Below, one piece after another: positions 22,136 through 31,749 of a DNA stretch of 64,000 nucleotides. The notes below the pieces were generated by a model, which saw only the letters and a program-made list of their open reading frames with translations, had not been told where the DNA came from and did no database searches. The translations under genes were made by a program, and so were the position numbers. The stretch is taken from assembly GCF_033473495.1 (NCBI RefSeq), contig NC_088936.1:2728001-2792000 (forward strand), given 5' to 3'. Source of the stretch: Cercospora beticola. Lineage: Eukaryota > Ascomycota > Dothideomycetes > Mycosphaerellales > Mycosphaerellaceae. Every line of letters starts with the position of its first letter. Position 1 is the stretch's first letter.

Positions 22136-23995
22136 TCACGTGCCGACATACGGCCTGCGACGCTCCTCCTCTGTCCACTCCTCCACTGCAGCCTTCGCTA
22201 GCTCCTTCATTTGCCGAATGTCTTCAGGGTCTTCAGTGCCGCTTTTCAGCTTATCTCTCCAGATGGCAAGCAGACCTGCAACTTCAGGGTCATCGCAGAC
22301 GGAATCATAGTGTTTGATCATTCTACTCGTGTCTTTGCCCGAGCTCATAAACAGTCCCGGTCCACTTGTTGCGAGCAGAACCCAGATCAGGTTCTGCAAG
22401 ACATCCGACCCGCGGTGCATCCTGTCCATGGACTTCAGCGTTTGTGAAAGTGCGCGAGACTTGGTCGTGAACACGTGCGACTCGCTGGGTGCTGGAATGT
22501 TCAGCTTCTTCGCAAATTTCGCGATTGCCTTCTGAACGTCTGGAAGTATTTTGCCCTCTTCTATCGACTTCTGCAGCTTATCGGTTTCTTTCTTGCGCGG
22601 TCTGTCGTTGAGAAAGCCTTGATCTCGCGCAGCACTGATCGTCGCAGGTACTGCATCCGACTTCATTTGTACTGTGATGAAGTCTTCGAGATGCTGTTTC
22701 AGTGTGGGATCCTGTACTTCCATGACACCAGCCGCATAGCAGTGTAGTGGATACCAGAGTCTACTGCCGACCAGCTCCACGAACTGTTCATGCCTTTCCG
22801 CTTCGAGCTCGGACAAACAATTCAAAGCTGTAGCTTCGAGTTCCTTCGCGTATGGACTGCGTATCAGCAAGTCTGCAAGCTCTTCTTTGTGCTGTGTACC
22901 AAAATCAGAGTGCTGCAAGTCTCGCACGACATTCGCAGGCATTGCTGCATTGGGACCGGTTCTCCAGAGGATCCCTGCTCTTGTACCGACAGCCATCTTG
23001 ATTATGTCCAGTTCATCGCGGAGTGTCTCGGGCCTGACTATTAGCTTTGTATCCTTTAAGAGCCTGCTCGCGCGAGCTACCACCTCAGCTTCAGGCCTGA
23101 CATCGACTGCAAGCGGACGGAGACTATTTGGGTTCTTTCTCGCAAACTCAGCTATCACAGCATCATCCAAAGCCACATCTCCGTTGAGCTCGTTCACAAA
23201 CTCTGCTGGTGACTCTCGAAGCACGCAAAAGCCATCGTGCTCGAGTTTAACGACAAGACTGCCCACCTGAGCGGTTCTAACTTCTTCGTCCTGAGTTGTA
23301 GCAGCTGCAATGTGCCCTTTTGGTATATAAACCACATGCTCTCCAGAAAATTTGACTTCGCCACCTTTGCTTTCTGCGATTTCCGTTGCGAGAGCGGCCA
23401 CGACGGGTGCAGGTATGTCTGGCCCAATGATGGAGCTTATGTTGCAGATGTCTGTGCCAGCGTCGGAAGTGGCATTGTGTATTTGAGTCTTGACACTCTC
23501 GGAGTAAACATAGCTGCAGAGGAACGAGGTGTTATCTACATCGATAATCACACGAGGCCAGTCCTTCCCAGAGTATTCTTCTATCATTCGTTCCAAGCTG
23601 TCGTAGCGAATGTCCTGCTCCCGAGCAAAAGCGTGAAGATCGACTGCTAACCGGAGCGCTCGCTCCTTGAGAACCGCGGCAATATTCTCAATAAGAGGGT
23701 GTGGTATGATATATCGACCATCAGCACTGTAGTAGAGCTGCGAGTCCAACGTATCGAGGAGGATGCCATCGCTGTTCTCTTCGATGCCAAGAACAGAATT
23801 CAGACTCGATCTTTGTATTCTCTGGTCATGGCGCTCAACCAATGTCTTGAAATATGAGAGGACCTCTGCAGTATTCTTGAGACTGTTTCTGGAAAAGCTG
23901 CGAACGACGGCAGGACGACCATTCGCTGAAATTGAAAGAGGAGGAAAGTTGGCAACTAGCTTTTCGATGTCTGCGGCACCAAAGACGGCACCCAT
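22136..23995 (-). CDS. putative UFL1-like winged-helix protein (UFM1 E3 ligase family)
   Basis: Single-exon 619-aa protein without signal peptide or membrane segment. By eye it follows the layout of UFL1 (E3 UFM1-protein ligase 1). A segment LDSQLYYSADGRYIIPHPLI at about residues 80-100 corresponds to the 'TLDGKEYITPAQI' region of animal UFL1. It is followed by ERALRLAVDLHAFAREQDI and by a region like UFL1's 'vqG.li...y...ia.ei' repeats ending VKFSGEHVVYIPKGHI. Near the C terminus, IWVLLATSGPGLFMSSGK and DPEVAGLLAIWRDKL match the position and pattern of UFL1's LHAPGR / KYQGLV region. UFL1 scaffolds the transfer of UFM1 to ribosomal and ER proteins. The pathway is considered absent from most well-studied fungi, so this call is an inference from pattern, not from a search. 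It shares a 251-bp divergent promoter with the uS14m gene. Confidence 0.5.
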   Translation of the reverse strand: MGAVFGAADIEKLVANFPPLSISANGRPAVVRSFSRNSLKNTAEVLSYFKTLVERHDQRIQRSSLNSVLGIEENSDGILLDTLDSQLYYSADGRYIIPHPLIENIAAVLKERALRLAVDLHAFAREQDIRYDSLERMIEEYSGKDWPRVIIDVDNTSFLCSYVYSESVKTQIHNATSDAGTDICNISSIIGPDIPAPVVAALATEIAESKGGEVKFSGEHVVYIPKGHIAAATTQDEEVRTAQVGSLVVKLEHDGFCVLRESPAEFVNELNGDVALDDAVIAEFARKNPNSLRPLAVDVRPEAEVVARASRLLKDTKLIVRPETLRDELDIIKMAVGTRAGILWRTGPNAAMPANVVRDLQHSDFGTQHKEELADLLIRSPYAKELEATALNCLSELEAERHEQFVELVGSRLWYPLHCYAAGVMEVQDPTLKQHLEDFITVQMKSDAVPATISAARDQGFLNDRPRKKETDKLQKSIEEGKILPDVQKAIAKFAKKLNIPAPSESHVFTTKSRALSQTLKSMDRMHRGSDVLQNLIWVLLATSGPGLFMSSGKDTSRMIKHYDSVCDDPEVAGLLAIWRDKLKSGTEDPEDIRQMKELAKAAVEEWTEEERRRPYVGT

Positions 23996-24246
23996 GATTG
24001 ATTATTGCCCTAATGTAGAAGGAGACTATGCCGCGTGCGTACTGAAGAGAGTTTCAAAAAGCAAGTTGGTATTCCTGTCCAAGATCGCCAACTGAATTGA
24101 CGTCGCAAGCGCCGATCGCGAGCCAAACCCTAACGACTTCGCTTTCGGATTTCGGGACGCAGAGCCGAGTCTCCTACTCCTCCGCCTCGCCGACCTTCAA
24201 CACCACCATCGCCGTCACTGTTCCCATTGCCGTCGCTATCGCCACA
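23996..24246. promoter_or_regulatory. short divergent promoter (UFL1-like / uS14m)
   Basis: 251 bases separate the two start codons on opposite strands, so both genes must initiate here. No TATA box is obvious on either side. An extended plus-strand frame reaching back to 24097 is unlikely to be translated, because the uS14m family starts at MTKFAPFRPAR-like sequence. Confidence 0.5.
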
Positions 24247-24663
24247 ATGACCAAGTTCGCGCCCTTCCGACCGGCTAGGCTGGACCTCTCCTGCTTCATC
24301 AACAACAAAGTCATCCGCGATCACACCAAACGCAAAGTCTTCGAGCAGAACGAGCCCGAACGACAAGCGCTGCGATACATCATCCGAAATACCTCATTAC
24401 CGCAACGAACGCGAGCGCAGGCACAGCTACAATTGACGCAGATGCACTGTTATACACGGCCCACGCAGATCAAAAATCGGTGTACGATGGGAGGGAAAGG
24501 AAGGGGTGTCTTCCAGGACTTCAGGATGGCGCGGGTGAGTAGAGACCGCTGTAGGCGCGGGGGCTTGGAACGGGACTTTGACTGATCTTTTGTGTCGCAG
24601 TACCAATTCCGAATGAACGCGCTGGCAGGAAGGATACCTGGTGTGAAGAAGGCGAGCTGGTGA
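24247..24663 (+). CDS. MRP2: mitochondrial small-subunit ribosomal protein uS14m
   Basis: 116-aa component of the mitochondrial ribosome small subunit. Exons 24247-24534 and 24601-24663 join in phase 0 over a 66-nt GTGAGT...CGCAG intron. The C-terminal S14 signature is clear: CYTRPTQIKNRC, GRGVFQDFRMAR and, across the intron, YQFRMNALAGRIPGVKKASW. The length matches yeast Mrp2 (115 aa). An in-frame upstream ATG (24097) would add 50 Ser/Thr-rich residues not seen in the family. That could conceivably be an extended targeting peptide, but the inner ATG fits better. Confidence 0.93.
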
Positions 24664-25191
24664 GCAACGCAAGGATGCGGATGCAGTGTAACATATTTGT
24701 ACATTGAGGGCACGAGTGCAGACCTACAAAAGAAGCAAACTGCAAGAGCATGAGAACATTCGAACAGAACTGAGCGACATCGAGACGTGGAATCCAGGCT
24801 GCGAAGGCATGTTCAAATCAATGATGTGGCGTCGCGTTCTGCCCGCTCGAAGGCGGTAGAAGAGCAGTTTCAACTTCGGCATGGCCGTCAACTATCGCCG
24901 TTGCGCGCAGCGTCATCTTCCCAGATACAGAATCACGAGCTTCATTGGGACTGCTAGCTTCTCACAAGTGAGTGGCCAATCTCATTTGACATTTGAGCTG
25001 TCACAGGACAATTATGACTGTCGCCTATTGCTCACTTCTAGCAAACAGCAGCAGCCAATTCCTTCCACGTTTGTTCAACTGGCCTGCTCACGTAGACCTC
25101 CTCCGTTTCTAACTCGCCAACTCCCCTGACTACTCAGCCATCCAGTCGAGGCTCTTAACAGCATTCCACATCTCTATGGAACCAAACATCG
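24664..25191. other. intergenic, no supported gene
   Basis: About 530 bases between the mitoribosomal gene and the first F-box gene; nothing recognisable beyond untranslated and promoter sequence. Confidence 0.4.
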
Positions 25192-26418
25192 ATGGCAGAG
25201 GTTCCAAGGACTGCTTTCGACGATTCTCATCAGCCGGCAGCCACCATGGTCAGCACAATCGCCCTCACTGATCTTGCGCCAGAATTGGTAGAACGCATTG
25301 CTGAGTATGTCGACGATGCAGGCCTGCGATCACTACGCTTGACTTGCCGGAGCATCGCAGCCAAAGTTTTGCGTACGTACAGCGAAGCCCACTTCGCCTC
25401 CAGGACTATTATGTTCTGCGACAAGCAAAGCATTCTGAACGCGGTGGGAGCTGCAGAGCACGAGGCCTTTGGACGATACCTTCGCAAGCTCACGATCATC
25501 GTGGACGAGGCATATCCTGAGGGACATCGTACAATAGGTCACCCGCTTTCGGCAGCCTGTAGTATCTGCGATGCAGGAAGGAAGCCATACTCGAAGGCGG
25601 CTCGTAAAGAAGACCTTGAGCTACTCCTCTGGCACATGAGTAAGCACGGCAAGCCGGTGGAACTCACATTCTTGGAGAGTGCACACCTTCCACCCGGGAA
25701 GTATTCGACACTCGATGCGTACCGATCTGGATGCTCACGAGTACGATTGGATTCTCCGATGGGGCTTGGGAATTTTCAGCTGGGAACCATGTTGGGCGCA
25801 GCTCGCGATAGCAACCTCAAGATCTCACGCCTAGCCATTCGAACGGATATCTGGGCCGTCTCCCTCTATCATACATTCTTTTGTGGGCCCCGGGCCAAAG
25901 ATTTTGAATTTGTCTTGCAGCACTTGCGCCAATTCGAGCTGCACTATCGTCCTTGTGGCCTAAGGTCCGATTACGAGGCTACAAGCGCACTCCACAATGC
26001 GCTATGCTCCGCGCCGAAGCTTGAGAGACTCAAGTTACATTTGCAAGAAGCTTTGGATGGTTCACGTCAAGTTTTCGACAAGCGACTTCTCCATCGTCCA
26101 ATGTCCCAACTCAAAGAATTCCACTTGGTTGCAACGTGCGTACTTATGTCTGATCTGCAGCAATTCGTCGATCTCAATCCTACGCTGCGAAAAGTAGATC
26201 TGACTCGGGTCGATTTCATGCGTGGCAGCTTCAGCGACGACCTCCTCGGCGAATTTCACATCATAGATGCGGAAGACATTCATGGTCCGGTACGGCAGTT
26301 GATGATTGTGCCCGGCGACTACGATGATCTGTGGTCGGATGATGTTGCACTTATGCGAGGTGTGAGATCAACTGTGGAAGCAGTTGGAAGTTGGGTGGGG
26401 ATGGTTATGATTCAATAA
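25192..26418 (+). CDS. F-box protein (paralogue 1)
   Basis: 408-aa intronless F-box protein, a likely substrate adaptor of an SCF (Skp1-Cul1) ubiquitin ligase. The F-box lies at about residues 25-65: DLAPELVERIAEYVDDAGLR then SLRLTCRSIAAKVL. The rest is a leucine-patterned scaffold without clear repeats and ends LWSDDVALMRGVRS. A second in-frame ATG (MVSTIALTDLAP, residue 19) lies just before the F-box and could be the real start. The next gene downstream is a tandem duplicate sharing AHFASR, AAEHEAFGRYLRKL and the F-box core. The target is unknown. Confidence 0.8.
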   Translation: MAEVPRTAFDDSHQPAATMVSTIALTDLAPELVERIAEYVDDAGLRSLRLTCRSIAAKVLRTYSEAHFASRTIMFCDKQSILNAVGAAEHEAFGRYLRKLTIIVDEAYPEGHRTIGHPLSAACSICDAGRKPYSKAARKEDLELLLWHMSKHGKPVELTFLESAHLPPGKYSTLDAYRSGCSRVRLDSPMGLGNFQLGTMLGAARDSNLKISRLAIRTDIWAVSLYHTFFCGPRAKDFEFVLQHLRQFELHYRPCGLRSDYEATSALHNALCSAPKLERLKLHLQEALDGSRQVFDKRLLHRPMSQLKEFHLVATCVLMSDLQQFVDLNPTLRKVDLTRVDFMRGSFSDDLLGEFHIIDAEDIHGPVRQLMIVPGDYDDLWSDDVALMRGVRSTVEAVGSWVGMVMIQ

Positions 26419-26861
26419 GCCAGAGGATGGGCACTCACATCACGAGAAATCTTCGATCGAGAGCACGAGCAGCAATATGAAGTGGGGGAGATGCTTTCTA
26501 CTACCGCGCACAAGATACGTGAGCAATGGCACAAAACAGTAAGCTTCAGCGTACTGCCGATTGTCGAGGATCATTTTGTCGAATGGAACAACTTGCTGCG
26601 TATTCCGTATTCGGATCCGCTGACTTCAGTGTAGGTCCCGCGCCCATAGCCACTTTCAAGTGAAGGAATGATCTCATGCGAACCATCCGTTTGTCGCGAG
26701 ATCTGTGATGCTCAATTCTGTTCGTTCGGCAGCCGGCATCTTTCCGAAAGCCACTCCTGACTCACAAGGCAAACCTGGATCTCAGTACTCTCATTCAGTC
26801 CCACCGTCGACTCTGACAACGCAAGCTTTCGCGACAACCTCGCGCGGCCCAACAGGTCAAT
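26419..26861. other. spacer between the tandem F-box genes
   Basis: About 440 bases; no gene seen. It should contain the 3' end of the first F-box transcript and the promoter of the second. Confidence 0.4.
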
Positions 26862-28038
26862 ATGATGGAAGGTCTAAATGTCGCTCCGCACAAACCAGAC
26901 TGTAAGATGGTCGGCGCGCCAGGCACATCACCTTTCAACGAACTTCCTCCAGAGCTCTTCGAACTTATCGCCGAGCACTCCGATACCGCAACACTACGTG
27001 CACTGCGTCTTACCTGTCGAGACTTTGCCGCTAAAGTGCTTAGCACATACGGTCAAGCACATTTCACTTCTCGCTCGTTACTGCTCTTTAAGCTGGACAG
27101 CATCCAAACAGCGGCCAGGGCGGCTGAGCATCCCGTCTTTGGACGTCACCTTCGACAACTCGTGATCATCGTGGACGATGTGGTTGCCTACCCTGGGTGC
27201 GCTTCATGTCAGAGCGCGTCTACGATGTTATCACGTATTGCTGAGCTCACTCGACTGTTTCGATCCTTCTTATCACGCCGCATTGAGCTACAGCTCGAAC
27301 TCATTGATCAAAAAGCCAAGGGAATGAGCTGGATCTGTTTCGCGTCCCCGAATTGCACAAGCTGTCACAGTAAGACACATTTCACCACCCACTGGACCGG
27401 TTGGGACGCGCCCTGGACGCAGGTTTTGTCGGCAGTCCGCGAGGCTGGAGTCGAAACATTGAGCATGGCTATCAAAGCAGAAACGTGGATGCTGCAGATG
27501 AGCAATCAGTCAATACTGGCGCCAAGTCGCGCACTTTTCCTGGACGCGTTGCAACACATGCGACACCTCGATGTTCACGTGGCTGCACTCCGGGATGAGA
27601 GCGACTATGAGCAAGGCGCCCGCGACTTCTTGAGCATAATTTCTAGTGCGAAGACTCTGGAAACCTTCAAAGTCCGAATGCAAGAGGGGCTGGGGCGGCG
27701 AATTCGAGAGCTTCGTATTCGAGACAACAATGCCGGGAGTCAGACACTTTTCTTTAACTGGCGGAGCATACTTGGTCTTGTCACAGTTGCAGGCCTTCAT
27801 TCAACGCAATCCCAACCTTCAAAGACTGGATCTCCTTGGTTCAGAAATCACGCCTGGTGCTTTCAGCGACGAATACCTCGACGAATTCGAGGGCTTAGAT
27901 CAGTCAGACGTCCCTGACCTTGTGCGGGAATTCATTGATCTGCCAGGCCAGTACGAGGGTCTGTGGTCAGATGATGTCTATGTCAAATTCGAGAGAGTGC
28001 CGAGGGTCGCGAGCCCCTACGATTCGATCTTCCTGTGA
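26862..28038 (+). pseudogene. F-box protein (paralogue 2), disrupted by one extra base
   Basis: Tandem duplicate of the preceding F-box gene. The first frame encodes the F-box (ELPPELFELIAEHSDTATLR then ALRLTCRDFAAKVL) and body up to ETFKVRMQEGL. The matching C-terminal part (PGVRHFSLTGGAYLVLSQLQ, then PGAFSDEYLDEFEGLD and GLWSDDVYVKFERV) is in the +1 frame. The break falls at the GGGG run at 27692-27695: one base fewer gives QEGLGGEFESF, which aligns with QEALDGSRQVF of paralogue 1. The span is 1177 bases, i.e. 3 x 392 + 1, as expected for one surplus base; the intact protein would be about 391 aa. Either a true pseudogene or a consensus error. Confidence 0.75.
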
Positions 28039-28644
28039 AGAGGCAAGACGCACTGAGGATTGAGTTGTATGGAGACACAAGTCACGTGGGATGACTGAGC
28101 AGTAAAAGGAGTTCCTCGTTGCCTACATTAGAGGTAATCGACGTTGTATCGTCAGCGATGCTGCCGCAGACAAGTACCAACGACGCGGTGGAGCGGTGGA
28201 AATGAGGTTCTACATGCTGCGGCCTATTCCAAATCTAGGAATGACAATATCGTTGCGACTTCTGTCGCAGAGTACCCAGCTGTTCTTGATCATGACTGCT
28301 GTTCTAGCAATGTCCAACTACCATAACGTGGAGGAACGCGCTGAAATTCGAGGCATGGGACATCACTCGCGTGGTTTTTTGCCGACTTCTTGGCGCGGAT
28401 CCGTGTCGAGATTCCTCCCTCCGTTGCACGACATGGCCTTCAATGCTCGCTCGGTACAATATCGCGTCACAGTGAGCATATACGCAGTCAATTATGGGTC
28501 ACTGATTGCCGTGGGCATGTCACGTTACGCTGCGCCTTCTCGGCCGCCTGCCTTGTTCCACTTCCGCGTGTCGGAACGCGAACGTTTCTGACTTCCCATC
28601 ATGAGCCAGCGCGTGGTGTTGCCATCACAGCGACGACCATCGGC
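28039..28644. other. intergenic, 3' of F-box paralogue 2
   Basis: About 600 bases. The frame of the next gene is open upstream to 28390, but the sequence from the ATG at 28645 looks like the real N terminus (a targeting peptide). Nothing else is recognisable. Confidence 0.4.
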
Positions 28645-29911
28645 ATGCTGCACCATGGACTGCGAGTTCATTGCTGGCTGACTCCGTCGCGTAGATATGC
28701 CTGTTCTCCAAGCTGCCTCCGCGGTGCCGTTGGGAGTCGGGCCTCGTCCACAAACAGCAAGCTCCATTCCAACATCGAACGCGCTCAAAGACCTAGGATT
28801 GCGTGGGTAGGCCAGCAGCCTCCGCAAAATGTACTGCGCCGGTCTCCTAAGGAATCCACGGCTATCTGGAACTCCATTCGCCATACTGCTTTTGGGGACT
28901 GGTCGTCAGCGGCACGAACGCTCCACGAAGCTATCACCTCTGGACGACTGGACGCTGCTAGCTGTCTCGAATCATCAATCGCAACCAATACTGTGTCACT
29001 AGAGACGATTCGAGCTTGTCTTGACGCCGAAATGACCCGCATCACGAAACTTCCACGCCGTGCCCGACCTGCAGTCTTCCGAAAGGAGAGGAAGCAACTT
29101 GCACGAAGCGTGCTGCACTATATTTGGAATGACACTATATTGTGGCTGCCCTTGATGGCCAACGACCGCAAAGCAGCCATGCAGCTATGCTACTTATTGC
29201 TTGCCGAGAAGGCTGAAGGTCTCATCGACCAATTTTGGATGAGACCACTTCCTGAGGAATCGTTAGCCTGGGCATACGACGATCCCTTGTACGGCGCATA
29301 TCCGGACGTAATGTGGCGCACTTACCTGCTCAAAGCTATTATTCAGGCTCATCTCATGCATGATGTCGCCCCGATCTGCCGTCAGTGCCATCAAAAGCTA
29401 TTTACGGCTGGAGAAGTTCGCTGAAGACGCAAAAAGACGGTTTTATGACGAGCAGCGCTTAGCGCCCGATAAGCCCTTTCCGGCTGTCGCAAGAATCTCA
29501 CTGGCGCCTGCCCTCATGACCCTCAAAGCGCGATTTATCACCGGTGACTACTCACGAACAAGTCCTCAGCTCTGGGATCTTGCTGTGAGCAGAATAGCAC
29601 GCCTCGTCAGCTTCGACGAATCGACTAAGCCCATTGCAACTCACTTCAGCCTCGCAGCTTTGTCTTTAAACCATCCTACCACCCCGGCAGCGACAGAGGC
29701 TCTAACTTTTCTGGATAAATACTTCCTCGATTCGCCCAAGGGCGACCCAAAGGAGATTCGGGATGCCCTTCCCGCCAGTGAACGAGTGCTCTGCCTGTTC
29801 CTGTCAAAAGCTTCCTCAATAGCCCACAAGGATGGGCAAGAACAAGTAGCTGCTCGCGTGGCAGCACTGAAGACTGAATTGCTGCTGTCGGCTCCAAACA
29901 GAGCTCGCTGA
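28645..29911 (+). CDS. probable mitochondrial helical protein of unknown function; one extra base
   Basis: Family not recognised. From the ATG at 28645 the N terminus is Arg/Ser/Cys-rich with no acidic residues (MLHHGLRVHCWLTPSRRYAC...SRASSTNSK), typical of a mitochondrial presequence. The rest is mostly alpha-helical, with TPR/PPR-like pacing: TAFGDWSSAARTLHEAITSG, ARSVLHYIWNDTILWLPLM, DRKAAMQLCYLLLAEKAEGL. The reading frame shifts at the CCCC run at 29369-29372. Before it the frame reads KAIIQAHLMHDVA; after it, in the +1 frame, SAVSAIKSYLRLEKFAEDAK to the stop. Span 1267 = 3 x 422 + 1, consistent with one surplus base and a protein near 421 aa. The smooth helical character on both sides argues that the two halves are one gene. 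Confidence 0.55.
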
Positions 29912-30623
29912 TGAGGCTGGGCTCTTTACCTACATGGGCTCGAATCTATCATAGCAATTACTTCCAGCGGGCTTTAAACTCGTCTCCACTTCTCTTTTAT
30001 TGCGACAACCAATAGAGATACAGAAACAAGCACACATCAAGCTTCTCGTTGCCTTCCGAGATGCACTTCTTGCTCGTGCACGGACTAACGGTATTGCATT
30101 GCAGTCTTACTCCCCCAGCTTCATATCCGCATGGAAGACAATCTGGTTTGCGGAGAGCTCATGTGGCGTCCTCGCAGCATGACTTACAACATCGGTTTGG
30201 TGCTGTACTGTAAAAGAACATTTGCAGAGGAAGGAAACGGGAGAGCTCACAGCCCTGGGGACAGCCAAATCGGCTGCACTGATGACTACATGCAACTCGC
30301 TACTCTCAAGTATCATGGCAGTCTTTCGTTGGCCTATCCATGCCGTCCGCAATGAACTATCAGCTGTAGTTGTGAAGGATAGGCAAGCCAGCCGATAAGT
30401 CATCGATAGGCCAGCTTCCGGCGTGCTTCACGCCTCAAATGCGTGCCGAAGTCTTGCCGACTCCACCTCACCTTGGAGCTCCGATGCTCGGGGTGAACAC
30501 AGTGGCTTTACTGGAGTTCAAAGTAGTCAAACGTTGCACCATCATTAGATGTCCGATCACTTACCTCTCCACAGCACAACCAAGGTAGAGGAACAGCGAC
30601 GTCAGGCCTTCACGAATCACAAA
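29912..30623. other. intergenic, upstream of the ACC deaminase gene
   Basis: About 0.7 kb with no gene seen. It contains an in-frame upstream ATG (30549) for the deaminase in a poor context (T at -3). Confidence 0.4.
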
Positions 30624-31661
30624 ATGGCAGAAGAAGCAGCTTACTTGCAAAAGCTCAAGTCTATTCCCAAGGCTACATTCCTCTTCGGACCCTCTCCAAT
30701 CCAGCACCTACCCCGCCTCACAGAATCTCTGGGCTCCAAAGTCCAGATCTATGCCAAACGCGACGACTGCAACTCTGGTCTCGCTTATGGCGGAAACAAA
30801 GTCCGAAAACTCGAATATCTCGTCGCAGATGCATTGTCCAAGAATAGCACACATCTCGTCTCCGTTGGCGGAGTGCAATCCAATCACACTCGTGCCGTGA
30901 CTGCTGTTGCCACAGCTTCAGGTCTGAAAGCCGTCACTGTCCAGGAGAAATGGGTTCCAATCGATCCTCCACTTTACGACAAGACAGGAAACATTCTCCT
31001 CTCTAGACTGATGGGCGGAGATGTGAGATTGAACAACGAAGGCTTTCACATCGGCCACAAAACTGCCACGCAGGAAGCTTTCGCCGAGATTGAGAAGAAT
31101 GGCGGCAAGCCTTACTACATCCCGGCAGGAGCAAGTGATCACGAACTGGGAGGCTTGGGTTTCACGAACTTTGTCGTTGAGTTGGCAGAGCAAGAAAAGA
31201 CTCTCGGACTCCCCTTCTTCGACACTTTAGTCGTCTGCTCTGTGACAGGTTCCTCCCACGCAGGTCTCATTGTCGGTGCCGTCGCAGAGGGTCGCGGGAG
31301 AAAGGTCATCGGAATCGACGCGAGTGGCAAACCAGCTGAGACTAAAGCCCAAGTCACCAGAATTGCGAGAAATACTGCGAAGCTTTTGGACGAGAAGCTG
31401 GAGATCCCAGATGAGGCTGTCATTCTGGATGAGAGGTTCCATGAAGGAATCTATGGCATTCCCGGCCCGAGCACGATCGAAGCGATGAAGGTTGCTGCGA
31501 GGACGGATGCTTTGATCACAGATCCGGTGTACGAAGGAAAGAGTATGGCCGGTATGATCCAGCTGATTAAGGAAGGCACGATCAAGGAGGGCTCGAATGT
31601 GCTATATGTGCATTTGGGCGGGCAGCCGGCATTGAATGCATATTCGAGCTATTTTGACTGA
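30624..31661 (+). CDS. 1-aminocyclopropane-1-carboxylate (ACC) deaminase-like PLP enzyme
   Basis: 345-aa intronless PLP enzyme of the tryptophan-synthase-beta fold. ACC deaminase splits the ethylene precursor ACC into ammonia and 2-oxobutyrate; relatives are D-cysteine desulfhydrases. Seen: FLFGPSPIQHLPRLTESLG, AKRDDCNSGLAYGGNKVRKL (the Lys of GGNK is the PLP Schiff-base residue), VGGVQSNHTRAVTA, YIPAGASDHELGGLGF, VTGSSHAGLIVG (phosphate-binding loop) and ALITDPVYEGKSMAG with HLGGQPALNAY at the end. The ATG at 30624 has an ideal context (A at -3, G at +4) and matches family length. An upstream in-frame ATG at 30549 would add 25 residues. Fungal ACC deaminases are thought to derive from bacteria, consistent with no introns. 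ACC versus D-cysteine specificity rests on a few active-site residues I cannot check here. Confidence 0.88.
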   Translation: MAEEAAYLQKLKSIPKATFLFGPSPIQHLPRLTESLGSKVQIYAKRDDCNSGLAYGGNKVRKLEYLVADALSKNSTHLVSVGGVQSNHTRAVTAVATASGLKAVTVQEKWVPIDPPLYDKTGNILLSRLMGGDVRLNNEGFHIGHKTATQEAFAEIEKNGGKPYYIPAGASDHELGGLGFTNFVVELAEQEKTLGLPFFDTLVVCSVTGSSHAGLIVGAVAEGRGRKVIGIDASGKPAETKAQVTRIARNTAKLLDEKLEIPDEAVILDERFHEGIYGIPGPSTIEAMKVAARTDALITDPVYEGKSMAGMIQLIKEGTIKEGSNVLYVHLGGQPALNAYSSYFD

Positions 31662-31749
31662 GAGTGGCAGACGTGCTATTTACGAAATAGAAGAGAAGCA
31701 TTCCTCTCTGCTCTCAAAGAGGACATTTCGAGATCCTTTCCGATCAAGC

